DNA from: Meridianimarinicoccus sp. MJW13 | Lineage (GTDB): Bacteria > Pseudomonadota > Alphaproteobacteria > Rhodobacterales > Rhodobacteraceae | NCBI RefSeq assembly: GCF_014901205.1 | Contig: NZ_JACNMU010000005.1 | Span: 62,001 to 126,000 of the forward strand | Direction of reading: 5' to 3' | DNA: 64,000 nt | Shown here: positions 1-7,880 of the stretch, in pieces | Layout of the letters: each line of letters begins with the position of its first letter | Numbering within the stretch: the first letter of the stretch is position 1 | Position numbers and translations under genes: made by a program | The notes under the pieces: model-generated | The model's input: the letters and a program-made list of their open reading frames with translations, nothing else | Told to the model about the DNA's origin: nothing | Database searches by the model: none

Positions 1-233
1 TGGCCACCTGTGCCATCGGCACGCCGTTCCACACCTGGCAAACCGTCGCGCAAGGCAAGGCCCCAGCCGCCCACAAGGGGATGATCTATGCGGCCAAGAC
101 AATGGCGGCCACGGCGTGCCGACTGGTCGAAAACCAGGCCCTGCTCGCCGCCGCGCGCGAGACCCATCAGGAACACCTTGAGGAGACGCCCTATACCTGT
201 CCGATTCCGGATGATGTGCGCCCTCCGGTCTGA
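1..233 (+). CDS. C-terminal end of an AbgB-like M20 amidohydrolase (partial)
   Basis: The window opens inside this gene; 76 codons and a TGA stop remain. The segment GTPFHTWQTVAQGKAPAAHKG followed by an AAKTMA helix matches the C-terminal end of the AbgB / aminobenzoyl-glutamate utilisation subgroup of M20 amidohydrolases, where the His in this region helps form the dinuclear metal site. The stop lies 8 bases before the start of another M20-family gene on the same strand, so the two probably share an operon. The N-terminal metal-binding half is outside the window, so the substrate cannot be judged. Confidence 0.75.
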   Translation, partial: ATCAIGTPFHTWQTVAQGKAPAAHKGMIYAAKTMAATACRLVENQALLAAARETHQEHLEETPYTCPIPDDVRPPV

Positions 234-241
234 CAGATACC

Positions 242-1645
242 ATGACACGCGCAGCCGCCATTCACGCCGCCTCCCGGTACTTCGAAACCGGCGGCTTCGC
301 CCGCGATTTGGGCGCGTTGGTCAGCCATGAAACAGAGAGCCAGACGCCCGACAAGGCCGCCGAACTGCCCCGATACCTGGAACAAGCGCTGATACCGCGC
401 CTGAACGCCATGGGCTTCACATGCCAGATCCATGAAAACCCGGCTCCGGACGCTGGCCCGTTCCTTGTCGCCGAACGTATCGAGGGCGACACACTCCCTA
501 CCATCCTGACTTACGGCCATGGTGACGTGATCCGAGCGCAAACCGATCAGTGGCGCGACGGCCTTCACCCGTTCCGCCTTGTCGACGAGGGGAACCGGCT
601 TTACGGGCGCGGCACGGCCGACAACAAGGGACAACATCTGATCAACCTGGCGGCCTTGAAAGCCGTCATCGACACCCGCGGATCGCTCGGGTTCAACAGC
701 CGCATCCTTGTCGAGATGGGCGAGGAAATGGGCTCTCCGGGACTGTCAGAATTCTGCGCGGCAAACACCGATGCCTTGGCTGCAGATGTCCTGATTGCCT
801 CCGATGGCCCTCGCCTTCAGTCCGACACCCCCACGATGTTCATGGGCGCACGCGGCGGCATATCGTTCGACCTCATCGTGGATCTGCGAGACGGGGCACA
901 CCATTCCGGCAATTGGGGCGGTTTGCTTGCTGATCCTGCCATGATCCTTGCACAGGCCTTGGCGACAATCACGGATGCGCGCGGGCAAATTCAGGTGCCG
1001 GAATGGCGCACCACCAGCCTGACCGACGATATTCGCGCCGCTCTGCGAGACCTGCCGCTCAAGGGGGACGGTGGTCCCGAGATCGACGAGGACTGGGGAC
1101 AGGAAGACCTGACACCCGCCGAGCGCGTGTTCGGCTGGAACAGCTTCGCAGTGCTTGCCATGAAAAGCGGCGTCCCAGAAGCACCCGTAAACGCGATTTC
1201 GGGTCATGCCAAAGCGGCGTGTCAGCTGCGCTTTGTCGTCGGCACAAATCTGGATGACATCTTGCCTGCGTTGCGCAGGCATCTTGATGAGCATGGGTTC
1301 AAGGACATTCAGATCGTCCCGCACGAACGCGCGTTCTTCAACGCCACGCGGCTGCCCCCGGATCATCCATGGGTGAAGTTCGTCGCGCGCTCGCTGGAAC
1401 ACACCTCTGGCAAAGCACCGCATGTCCTTCCCAACCTGGCCGGGTCGCTTCCCAACGAGGTTTTCGCGGATATCCTGGGCCTTCCGACCGTCTGGGTGCC
1501 GCACTCTTACCGCGGCTGTTCCCAGCATGCCCCGAACGAGCATGTTCTGAAGTCTGTCTCGCACGACGCCTTGACCCTGATGGCCGGTCTTTTCTGGGAT
1601 ATCGGTCACACGGGCGGGCCCGCCCGAACCGCAGCGCCTGCCTAG
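242..1645 (+). CDS. M20 family metallopeptidase / dipeptidase
   Basis: A 467-aa cytoplasmic-type protein without a signal peptide. M20 landmarks appear in order: GHGD near residue 91 (metal His/Asp), GRGTADNKGQ near residue 122 (bridging Asp), EMGEEMGSPG near residue 160 (catalytic Glu pair), and a C-terminal HAPNEH segment (last metal His). The central part forms the dimerisation lid. The length fits the ArgE/DapE/dipeptidase branch. It follows the AbgB-like gene with almost no gap, which suggests a small operon for hydrolysing N-acyl amino acids or dipeptides. I see no strong Shine-Dalgarno sequence before the chosen ATG; it was kept because the family N-terminus starts about there. The exact substrate is not predictable. 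Confidence 0.85.
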   Translation: MTRAAAIHAASRYFETGGFARDLGALVSHETESQTPDKAAELPRYLEQALIPRLNAMGFTCQIHENPAPDAGPFLVAERIEGDTLPTILTYGHGDVIRAQTDQWRDGLHPFRLVDEGNRLYGRGTADNKGQHLINLAALKAVIDTRGSLGFNSRILVEMGEEMGSPGLSEFCAANTDALAADVLIASDGPRLQSDTPTMFMGARGGISFDLIVDLRDGAHHSGNWGGLLADPAMILAQALATITDARGQIQVPEWRTTSLTDDIRAALRDLPLKGDGGPEIDEDWGQEDLTPAERVFGWNSFAVLAMKSGVPEAPVNAISGHAKAACQLRFVVGTNLDDILPALRRHLDEHGFKDIQIVPHERAFFNATRLPPDHPWVKFVARSLEHTSGKAPHVLPNLAGSLPNEVFADILGLPTVWVPHSYRGCSQHAPNEHVLKSVSHDALTLMAGLFWDIGHTGGPARTAAPA

Positions 1646-1949
1646 AACACAACAGAAAGTGGCGCGAACAAATCGAGGCCAGCGGCTTTGGCAACCAGGG
1701 CTTCGTCGCCAGGGCGGGCGACCCATTCGGCGCGCGCCCTGGCGATGCAGCGAACAAACATGACCCCGAAAGAGCGCCGGACGCCGCGACTGAGATCTCG
1801 GAACCTCGGTCCCGCAGTTCTTTGGTGAAATGTGGTGGCTGCGCGTCACGCCTGATTGTCCGTGATCGCGGGGATTTCGATCTGTATGGGCCGCCGATAC
1901 ACTTTCGGCTTGAAGCCGGTTCGCACCAAGTGATAATCGGAACACCGCT
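1646..1949. other. 304-bp interval with no recognisable gene
   Basis: Nothing here resembles a conserved gene. On the minus strand one frame carries two protein-like stretches split by a TGA. The lower one, 41 codons from an ATG, ends ...AGLDLFAPLSVVF with a stop that overlaps the end of the M20 gene. This may be a decayed coding remnant, but no family is recognised. The interval lies just upstream of a tRNA gene. Confidence 0.4.
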
Positions 1950-2023
1950 GCGGGTGTAGCTCAATGGTAGAGCAGGAGCTTCCCAAGCTTAAGACGAGGG
2001 TTCGATTCCCTTCACCCGCTCCA
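1950..2023 (+). tRNA. tRNA-Gly (anticodon CCC)
   Basis: A 74-nt cloverleaf. The acceptor arms GCGGGTG and CACCCGC pair fully, the D stem is GCTC/GAGC around AATGGTA, the anticodon loop TTCCCAA places CCC at 34-36, the T arm is AGGGTTCGATTCCCT, and the 3' CCA is encoded. It closely resembles the bacterial tRNA-Gly(CCC) type. The anticodon stem GGAGC/GCTTA has a G-A mismatch at its outer pair and a G-T pair next to it. Confidence 0.95.
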
Positions 2024-2051
2024 GTCCTTGCGTGTCAGACCCCTTGCCGCC

Positions 2052-2225
2052 TCAGAAGGCCGGCCAGATGAGGTTGAACACCAGCATCACCACGAAGACC
2101 CCGGCAAAGAGTTTCCAGTCCCACTTCTTGTGCTCGCGATCAACGATTCCAAAGTGGCGCATGCCAGCGATGGTCAGCAGGATCAGCACCGCCGAGATGG
2201 CGGCGTGGACGAGGTCGATATGCAT
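2052..2225 (-). CDS. Small membrane protein, 57 aa
   Basis: A short minus-strand reading frame preceded by AGGAAA at a good distance from its ATG. Residues 4-21 (DLVHAAISAVLILLTIAG) and about 39-56 (an LFAGVFVVMLVFNLIWPA-type stretch) form two hydrophobic helices. They are joined by a charged loop containing VDREHKKWD. The protein therefore looks like a two-pass inner-membrane hairpin. It lies 30 bases downstream of the PliG-like gene on the same strand and may be co-transcribed with it. No named family is recognised and the function is unknown. Confidence 0.65.
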   Translation of the reverse strand: MHIDLVHAAISAVLILLTIAGMRHFGIVDREHKKWDWKLFAGVFVVMLVFNLIWPAF

Positions 2226-2255
2226 GGTTGTTTCCTGGTGTTGTGTGTCTAGAGA

Positions 2256-2657
2256 CTATTGGATTGAAAGATCGAGGTTGTAGCTCACGGTCTTGCCGCT
2301 GTCCCTGTCGTTGCCCATCAGGTAGGTGCGGATCGTGTAGACGCCGTCTTTGGGCAGGTCGATGAGGGCGGTGTTTCCGTCCCGCGACCCGATGTAGATT
2401 GCCGCGCTATCGCTGCCCGGCGGCAGGATGTTGAAATAGATCGTGCCGTTGCCGTTGGTCTCGGCGACGCGCAATTCCGCGAACATCTGCTGCCCACCCT
2501 TCGCACGCAGCTTGTGATCGAAATAGTCGTGGCCCTTGATGGTGCCCGTGACCATCGCGCCAAAGTTGCCCTTCTGGAAATGCACGTCCTCGGACATCTG
2601 CGCGAAAGCGGGGCTGGCCAGGGCCAGGGCGGCGGCCAGCAGGGGAATGCGAAACAT
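2256..2657 (-). CDS. Periplasmic protein similar to the PliG lysozyme-inhibitor family
   Basis: A 133-aa protein beginning MFRIPLLAAALALASPAFAQ, a clear signal peptide with an AFA-Q cleavage site, so the mature protein should be periplasmic. AGGAGAT lies just upstream of the ATG and decides the start over longer alternatives. The mature domain has the pattern GTIKGHDYFDHKLRAKGGQQ, then YFNILPPGS, YIGS, LPKDGVYTIRTYLM and a final beta strand. This is the layout I associate with the g-type lysozyme inhibitor (PliG/YcgK) group of beta-sandwich proteins. The neighbouring anmK recycles a cell-wall sugar, which fits a peptidoglycan theme, but inhibition of lysozyme is an inference. Confidence 0.65.
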   Translation of the reverse strand: MFRIPLLAAALALASPAFAQMSEDVHFQKGNFGAMVTGTIKGHDYFDHKLRAKGGQQMFAELRVAETNGNGTIYFNILPPGSDSAAIYIGSRDGNTALIDLPKDGVYTIRTYLMGNDRDSGKTVSYNLDLSIQ

Positions 2658-2762
2658 GGGATCTCCTCGCAGTAGGGCGTTGTTGGGGAACACATGCGCG
2701 CTCCGCGATGAGGATAGCAGCGCACCGGCACAAGGAAAGGCAGGCACGGTGAAAACAGGGGG

Positions 2763-3884
2763 CTATGGCCGCCCCGTTGCAGGCCATGAGAGCTGTCCGC
2801 CACTCATCGGGGCCGGAGCGCCGGTGGTGTCCGGCCCGCTGATCGGTAGGCCGCGGGCACAGCGCACGGCCAGATAGGCGAAGGCCTGCGCCTCGATCAT
2901 GTCGCCATCCAGCCCGGCATCCTCGGCCGGAGCCGTGTCGCAGGACAGATGGTGGCGCAGGCGGTCCATCAGCGTGGCATTGCGCCGGCCACCCCCGCAA
3001 ACGATGACCCGCGACGGCGGGCGTGGCACCATTTGCAGCGCGCGGGCCACGGCCAGCGTCGCCGCTTCGGTCAGGGTCGCCGCTGCATCGGCATCGTCCA
3101 GCCCGGCCACCGCCTCGGCCAGCCCGGCAAAATCGTCGCGGTCCAGGCTTTTCGGCGGCGGTTTGCGAAAATACGGATGCGCGCCGAAGGCGTCCACGAT
3201 CTGGCGGTCGGGGCGGCCCTGTGCGGCCAGTGCGCCACCCGCATCCTGCCCCACCCCGCGCCGCGTGCGCATCAGATCGTTGATCGGCGCATTGGCCGGG
3301 CCGGTGTCGAAGGCCAGCATCGCACCGGGGGCAAAGGGCGCTTCGGCCCGTGGATCGACCCATGTGATGTTGCCGACGCCGCCCAGGTTCAGGAACACCA
3401 CCGGGGACACAGCCCCGATCCATTGCGCCAGGGCGAAGTGGAACACCGGGGCCAGCGGCGCCCCCTGTCCGCCGGCGGCCACATCGGCGCTGCGGAAATC
3501 CCAGGCCACCGGCAGGCCCAGCTCGCGGGCCAACCGCGCGCCATTGCCGGTCTGATGGGTGCCGCGCTGGCCCGGATCATGGGCCAGCGTCTGGCCGTGA
3601 AAGCCGATCAGATCGCCGCCCATATCACGCAGCAGATCCAGATGCGCTGCTTCGATCACCTGTGCGGCTTCGGCCACCCCCGGATCGCCCGGCCAGCGCC
3701 CCAGCGCCGCGCGCAGCACCGCCGTTTCATTGTCCGAAAACCCGCGATAGCTGGATGGGCCAAAGCCGAAGATCCGCTCGCCATCGGTGTCCAGACCGGC
3801 CACGTCCACCCCGTCCAGCGAGGTGCCGGTCATGCAGCCGATGGCGCGCACCGCACGGCCCGCTGTGATGGTCTTTCCCTTCAT
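2763..3884 (-). CDS. anmK: Anhydro-N-acetylmuramic acid kinase
   Basis: AnmK phosphorylates and opens 1,6-anhydro-MurNAc from recycled peptidoglycan to give MurNAc-6-phosphate in the cytoplasm. The 373-aa protein shows the N-terminal phosphate loop [14 protein letters not shown], the LIGFHGQT motif, [23 protein letters not shown] and a C-terminal [12 protein letters not shown], all in family order and at family length. The start at MKGKTITAG was chosen because longer versions run into the divergent tyrS promoter region. It is divergent from tyrS. nagZ, which supplies anhydro sugars upstream in the same recycling path, lies about 57 kb away in this window. Confidence 0.95.
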   Translation of the reverse strand: MKGKTITAGRAVRAIGCMTGTSLDGVDVAGLDTDGERIFGFGPSSYRGFSDNETAVLRAALGRWPGDPGVAEAAQVIEAAHLDLLRDMGGDLIGFHGQTLAHDPGQRGTHQTGNGARLARELGLPVAWDFRSADVAAGGQGAPLAPVFHFALAQWIGAVSPVVFLNLGGVGNITWVDPRAEAPFAPGAMLAFDTGPANAPINDLMRTRRGVGQDAGGALAAQGRPDRQIVDAFGAHPYFRKPPPKSLDRDDFAGLAEAVAGLDDADAAATLTEAATLAVARALQMVPRPPSRVIVCGGGRRNATLMDRLRHHLSCDTAPAEDAGLDGDMIEAQAFAYLAVRCARGLPISGPDTTGAPAPMSGGQLSWPATGRP

Positions 3885-3983
3885 CGGCCTACCCCGTATA
3901 AGCGCCCGGCAACTCGCGCGCGCCATCCTTGTTTCCGCGCACGCCAACACGCGCGCCCCTGCGCAAAGATGGACCGATCCGAT

Positions 3984-5237
3984 ATGACCTACCACCCGAA
4001 ATCAGAGTTTCTGCACGTGATGGTCAGCCGCGGCTTTCTGGCGGACTGTACCGATCTTGAAGGACTGGACGAGGCCATGCTGGCCGGGGTGGTGCCGACC
4101 TATATCGGCTATGACGCCACGGCGGCGTCTCTACACGTCGGCCATCTGCTGAACATCATGATGCTGCGCTGGTTGCAGAAGACCGGGCACAAGCCGATCA
4201 CCCTGATGGGCGGCGGCACCACCAAGGTGGGCGACCCGTCGTTCCGGTCGGATGAACGCCCGCTGCTGGGCCCCGAGCAGATCGACGCCAACATCACCGG
4301 CATGCAGAAGGTGTTCGACCGCTACCTCGACTACGGTGTGGGCGACACCGGCGCGCTGATGCTGAACAATGCCGAATGGCTGGACAGCCTGAACTACCTG
4401 GATTTCCTGCGCGACATCGGGCGTCATTTCTCGGTCAACCGGATGCTGAGCTTTGAATCGGTGAAATCGCGGCTGGACCGTGAACAATCGCTCAGCTTTC
4501 TTGAGTTCAACTACATGATCCTGCAGGCCTATGACTTCCTTGAACTGAACCGCCGCTACGGCTGCCGGTTGCAGATGGGCGGCTCGGACCAATGGGGCAA
4601 CATTGTCAACGGCATCGACCTGACCCGCCGGGTGCTGGACAACCAGATATTCGGCCTGACCTCGCCCCTGCTGACCACCTCGGACGGCAAGAAGATGGGC
4701 AAAAGCCAGGGCGGCGCGGTCTGGCTGAACGGCGACATGCTCAGCCCTTATGAGTTCTGGCAATTCTGGCGCAACACCACCGACGCCGATGTGGGCCGCT
4801 TCCTGAAGCTTTACACCGAACTGCCGCTGGACGAATGCGACCGTCTGGGCGCGCTGGAAGGCTCGGAAATCAACCAAGCCAAGATCCGTCTGGCCAACGA
4901 AGTCACCGGCCTGCTGCATGGGGCCGAAGCGGCGGCGGCGGCCGAGGCCACCGCGCGCGAGGTGTTCGAAAAGGGCGGTGCCGGCGACGACCTGCCAACC
5001 CTGACCCTCAGCGCGTCCGATCTGGGCGATGGCATCTCGATCGTGCAGCTGATCGTGAAAACCGGTCTGGCAAAATCGGGCAAGGAGGCCAAGCGTCTGA
5101 TCTCGGACAATGGCGCGAAGCTGGACGATGCGCCGCTGACCGACGCCGGGTTGATGATCGACGCGGGCGCGCTTTCGGCCCCGATCAAACTGTCGGCGGG
5201 CAAGAAGCGGCACGCGCTGGTGGTTCTGCAAAACTGA
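3984..5237 (+). CDS. tyrS: Tyrosyl-tRNA synthetase
   Basis: A class I aminoacyl-tRNA synthetase of 417 aa that charges tRNA-Tyr. The HIGH-type signature is SLHVGHLLN near residue 48 and the KMSKS-type signature is KKMGKSQGG near residue 237. The tyrosine-binding helix [26 protein letters not shown] is split here as QAYDFLELN and [12 protein letters not shown]-terminal S4 RNA-binding domain covers about the last 65 residues ([20 protein letters not shown] onwards). Starts at 3984 and 3969 are both possible; MTYHPKSEF matches the usual Rhodobacterales N-terminus. A much longer in-frame upstream extension is only the reverse of anmK. Confidence 0.97.
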   Translation: MTYHPKSEFLHVMVSRGFLADCTDLEGLDEAMLAGVVPTYIGYDATAASLHVGHLLNIMMLRWLQKTGHKPITLMGGGTTKVGDPSFRSDERPLLGPEQIDANITGMQKVFDRYLDYGVGDTGALMLNNAEWLDSLNYLDFLRDIGRHFSVNRMLSFESVKSRLDREQSLSFLEFNYMILQAYDFLELNRRYGCRLQMGGSDQWGNIVNGIDLTRRVLDNQIFGLTSPLLTTSDGKKMGKSQGGAVWLNGDMLSPYEFWQFWRNTTDADVGRFLKLYTELPLDECDRLGALEGSEINQAKIRLANEVTGLLHGAEAAAAAEATAREVFEKGGAGDDLPTLTLSASDLGDGISIVQLIVKTGLAKSGKEAKRLISDNGAKLDDAPLTDAGLMIDAGALSAPIKLSAGKKRHALVVLQN

Positions 5238-5259
5238 CCCGCCATGGGCGGCGATCAGG

Positions 5260-5293
5260 CAGGCGGTCGATCCTCGGGTCGGGCGCCTGTTTT
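5260..5293 (+). terminator. Putative intrinsic terminator of tyrS
   Basis: CAGGCG and CGCCTG form a 6-bp GC stem about 20 bases after the tyrS stop, followed directly by TTTT. The stem is short and the loop long, so this is a weak call. Confidence 0.4.
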
Positions 5294-5330
5294 GCGTTGC
5301 ACGGGCGCGGACAGGCGGTGATCCCCGGCA

Positions 5331-5480
5331 TTACAAGAGCCAGCGCAGCACCGCTTCCAGCAGACTGAGCAGCACGAAGACCGGCACCGACATCAGGGCC
5401 GCCAGCCAGAACAGCCCCGCCGGCGTGGCGCGGGGGCTGGGGATGCGGTGACCGAACACCGATGTCAGGCGGGGTTTCAT
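5331..5480 (-). CDS. Small single-pass membrane protein, 49 aa
   Basis: A short minus-strand frame encoding a basic N-terminus (MKPRLTSVFGHRIPSPRATP), then one long hydrophobic helix (AGLFWLAALMSVPVFVLLSLL) and a short tail EAVLRWLL. The positive-inside rule places the N-terminus in the cytoplasm. It is divergent from the FemAB-like acetyltransferase gene, and the 45-bp gap between them holds a perfect 9-bp inverted repeat. No family is recognised. The call rests on the coherent topology and context. Confidence 0.55.
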   Translation of the reverse strand: MKPRLTSVFGHRIPSPRATPAGLFWLAALMSVPVFVLLSLLEAVLRWLL

Positions 5481-5487
5481 AGCCGCA

Positions 5488-5518
5488 TTAACCCCGGCTT
5501 AGCTTGCATCGGGGTTAA
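5488..5518. promoter_or_regulatory. Inverted repeat in a divergent promoter region
   Basis: TTAACCCCG at 5488-5496 and CGGGGTTAA at 5510-5518 are perfect inverted copies separated by 13 nt. They fill the gap between the divergent 49-aa membrane protein and acetyltransferase genes. The symmetry and position suggest an operator for a dimeric regulator acting on both genes. It could also fold as a hairpin in the acetyltransferase leader. Confidence 0.5.
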
Positions 5519-5525
5519 CAGGGGC

Positions 5526-6497
5526 ATGGCAGAGTGGCGCGAGACCCCTTTCAAACATCCCGTGGCCGAGGCCGCCTTGCAGCAGCATCCGGCCTATGCG
5601 CGCGCCTGCCGGGTGTGGGGGCGCGAGGTGCGCAGTTTCGTGCTGGGCGACGCGGCCGCCCCTTTGGCCACCGCGCAGGTGCTGGTACGGCGCTGGCCGG
5701 GGCTTGGCCGGGTGGCGCTTCTGTCGCGCGGGCCGGTTTGGGGCGCGCAGGTTCCGGTGGCTGCGCGAAGACCCGCGTTGCGGGATTTGCTGGCGCGGCT
5801 GCGGCTTGAACATGCGGGCCTCATCGCCACGCCCGAGATCGGGGCGCAGGGTGATCCGCTGGAAGGCTTCGGCTACCTGCCGATGATGACCCCAGCGCAT
5901 GTGGCGGAACTGGACCTGCGCGGCGGCCCGGCGGCGATGCGGGCGCGGCTGCGGGGCAAATGGCGCAACCGGCTGGTGCGGGCTGAATCCTCGGGCCTTG
6001 AGGTGCAGCAGACGCCAATGACCGGCGACACCGGCCACTGGCTGCTGCGGGCCGAGGCGCAGCAGGCCCGGGCGCGCGGCTATCGGCGATTGCCGCCGGG
6101 GTTCACGGCGGCTTTCGCGGCGGCCTCTCCCGGTGCGGCGCAGGTGTTCACGGCCCATCTTGCGGGGGTGCGCGTGGCCGGTATCCTGCTGCTGCTGCAT
6201 GCGCCCACCGCCAGCTATCACATGGCATGGTCCTCGCCGCAGGGGCGCGACACCGGGGCGGCCAACCTGCTGCTGTGGCGGGCGATGCTCTGGGCGGCGG
6301 CGCAGGGCTGCACGCGGCTGGATCTGGATCTGGTGGACACCGAGACGGCCCCGGGACTGGCGCGGTTCAAGCTGGGCACCGGGGCGATCCCCCGCGCACT
6401 GGGGCACACCTGGATCGACGCGCCGGGCACGCGGCTGGTGGCGCGGCTGTGGCCCAGAGGTCAGCGCATCCAGGTGCCGTCGGGCCAGAAGGCATGA
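5526..6497 (+). CDS. FemAB/GNAT-like N-acetyltransferase
   Basis: A 323-aa soluble protein. The N-terminal third (HPAYARACRVWGREVRSFVL and the following strands) and the C-terminal GNAT-like half are laid out as in the BioF2-like/FemAB-like acyltransferases. In the C-terminal half, VAGILLLLHAPTASYHMAW is followed by DTGAANLLLWRAMLWAAAQG and LDLDLVD. Members transfer acyl or aminoacyl groups to cell-envelope precursors or amines. Which substrate applies here is unknown. The start MAEWRETPF was chosen because earlier in-frame codons lie inside the divergent operator region. The 49-aa membrane protein gene is divergent. Its 3' end slightly overlaps a minus-strand frame of uncertain status. Confidence 0.75.
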   Translation: MAEWRETPFKHPVAEAALQQHPAYARACRVWGREVRSFVLGDAAAPLATAQVLVRRWPGLGRVALLSRGPVWGAQVPVAARRPALRDLLARLRLEHAGLIATPEIGAQGDPLEGFGYLPMMTPAHVAELDLRGGPAAMRARLRGKWRNRLVRAESSGLEVQQTPMTGDTGHWLLRAEAQQARARGYRRLPPGFTAAFAAASPGAAQVFTAHLAGVRVAGILLLLHAPTASYHMAWSSPQGRDTGAANLLLWRAMLWAAAQGCTRLDLDLVDTETAPGLARFKLGTGAIPRALGHTWIDAPGTRLVARLWPRGQRIQVPSGQKA

Positions 6498-6788
6498 AAC
6501 GCAGGCAGCACACCTTTGCTCACATCCCGGTCCGTGGCCGCGTCGCGCCCGCGGGCGGAAAGGTCGGCCCTGCTTTCCAACTGCACCGGCAGCAGCGCCA
6601 GGTCGGGTCCCGTCAGCACCCCAACCCGCGCACCCTCAACACCGGCCGCTCCACCCGGCGTTCGACGGCCATGCCGAAGCTGCACAGCGGAAAAAATCCG
6701 CAACCGGCGCACCGGATCGGTCGCGGCCACACGGGCCAACACCCCCATTCCGGGCCGGTACGTGGGTTTTTTGGATAGTGCTTCGCAT
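6461..6788 (-). pseudogene. Frameshifted small ORF of unknown family
   Basis: On the minus strand an ATG at 6788 is preceded by GAGGAG with a 5-nt spacer, the best ribosome site in this stretch. Its frame (MRSTIQKTHVPARNG...) stops at 6636. A second frame, MGVLARVAATDPVRRL... from 6748 to 6461, is open for 95 codons and ends GVLPAFHAFWPDGTWMR. The two would join into one 109-aa protein if one A were missing from the A6 tract (6767-6772, minus strand) just after the start. This fits a decayed gene, a sequencing slip or a phase-variable switch. The product resembles nothing I recognise, and the coding status itself is unsure. Confidence 0.3.
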
Positions 6789-6826
6789 GGACACTCCTCG
6801 AACCGCTTTGGGATCAGGATGGCCAC

Positions 6827-7316
6827 AAAGAGGGCCCATGCGAAGGGGGTGTCACGCGATGGCGACGCCCCGTGCGCGCGCCACCGGCTCAGGCAGTCCG
6901 GCGACGATAGCGCAACAACCCCAGACCCGCGAGGGCCGAGGCAACCAGGCCAAGCCCCGCCGGCAACGGAACGTCGCTGGTGGGGATGGCATCGTGAAAC
7001 TCCAGGGACGAGGCAATCAGTACGTTTTGACCGTCATGGACGCCCGCCCCTTGGCCGGGGCATTCCGGTCGGCCCAAACTGTGAGGCCACCCGAATGGCA
7101 CGTTGGCGTTGACCTCGGCACAAGCCTGCAACAACGCACTCAGCACAGCGCCGAAGGGGCCGCCAAAAAAGGCCGCTCAAACACGTCTGATCCTGGTCTC
7201 CTCCCTGTGCGCCAGCACCCGATCAGGCCATTGACGCAGGGGAAGTTGTACCATTTTCTGAGGGATTTGCGAAGCCAAAAGACCCGCCCCTTGCACCGGG
7301 ACGGGTCAGGTTTGGC
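6827..7316. other. Gene-poor interval
   Basis: Together with the frameshifted ORF before it, this makes an accessory stretch of about 820 bp between the acetyltransferase and the cyclophilin genes. Apart from the minus-strand VPLPA-CTERM remnant in its middle, I see no intact gene, tRNA or clear terminator. Overlapping long frames on the plus strand lack ribosome sites and look like by-products of high GC. Confidence 0.5.
6889..7173 (-). pseudogene. C-terminal remnant of a VPLPA-CTERM surface protein
   Basis: The last 26 residues read DVPLPAGLGLVASALAGLG and then LLRYRRRTA. This is a complete exosortase sorting tail: the VPLPA motif, one hydrophobic helix, and an arginine cluster at the very end. 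In intact family members a signal peptide and a variable exported domain come first. Here the frame opens right after a TGA at about 7174 and has only about 60 residues before the motif, with no signal peptide. It is therefore judged a truncated remnant, although a GTG start at 7146 could still give an 85-aa product. No exosortase gene lies in the window. Confidence 0.6.
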
Positions 7317-7880
7317 TTACTCGGTGACCTTGACGGTCACCATCCGGTCGGGCGCGCCGACCACGGTGCCATTGGCGCCGGTGCCGCGCTTGATGGCGTC
7401 AACGACGTCCATCCCGTCGGTGACCCGACCCACGACCGTGTACTGGCCGTTCAGGAAACTGCCCTGCCCGAACATGATGAAGAACTGGCTGTTGGCGCTG
7501 TCGGGATCCTGCGACCGGGCCATGCCCACCGTGCCACGCTCAAACGGCACGTCCGAGAATTCCGCCGGCAGGTTGGACCGGTCCGACCCGCCGCGCCCCG
7601 CCATGCGCATGTTGAAATCATCACCGGTCTTGCCGAATTTCACATCGCCGGTCTGCGCCATGAAACCGTCGATGACGCGGTGAAACACCACCCCGTCATA
7701 GGCCCCTTCCGAGGCCAGCGCGGTGATCTGCTCCACATGTTTCGGCGCCACGTCTTCCAGCAGGTCGATGGTGATGGTGCCCTGGGCCTCGCCATCGACC
7801 TCGATCACAAGGCCGGTGGCGCCGGCCTGCGCGGCGCACAGGCTCAACGCAACGGCAAAGGCGGTGTTACGCATCTGCAT
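7317..7880 (-). CDS. Exported cyclophilin-type peptidyl-prolyl isomerase
   Basis: A 187-aa protein that catalyses cis-trans isomerisation of proline bonds during folding. The N-terminus MRNTAFAVALSLCAAQAGA is a signal peptide, so it should act in the periplasm. The cyclophilin core is intact: FHRVIDGFMAQTGD, GRGGSD, ARSQDPDSANSQFFIM and FLNGQYTVVGRV. It lies downstream of the cytoplasmic cyclophilin gene and overlaps its end by 14 nt (8 nt if the second ATG is used), so translation is probably coupled. The pair looks like a tandem duplication with a signal peptide gained by one copy. Confidence 0.93.
   Translation of the reverse strand: MQMRNTAFAVALSLCAAQAGATGLVIEVDGEAQGTITIDLLEDVAPKHVEQITALASEGAYDGVVFHRVIDGFMAQTGDVKFGKTGDDFNMRMAGRGGSDRSNLPAEFSDVPFERGTVGMARSQDPDSANSQFFIMFGQGSFLNGQYTVVGRVTDGMDVVDAIKRGTGANGTVVGAPDRMVTVKVTE

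Noticed and set aside
2949-3983. N-terminal extension of tyrS by about 345 codons
   Set aside because: The extension is the reverse of anmK. TyrS families start at the MTYHPKSEF position.
6133-7683. A 516-codon plus-strand frame spanning the acetyltransferase end to the cyclophilin
   Set aside because: It has an Arg/Pro-rich composition, overlaps two genes in other frames and contains no conserved motif.
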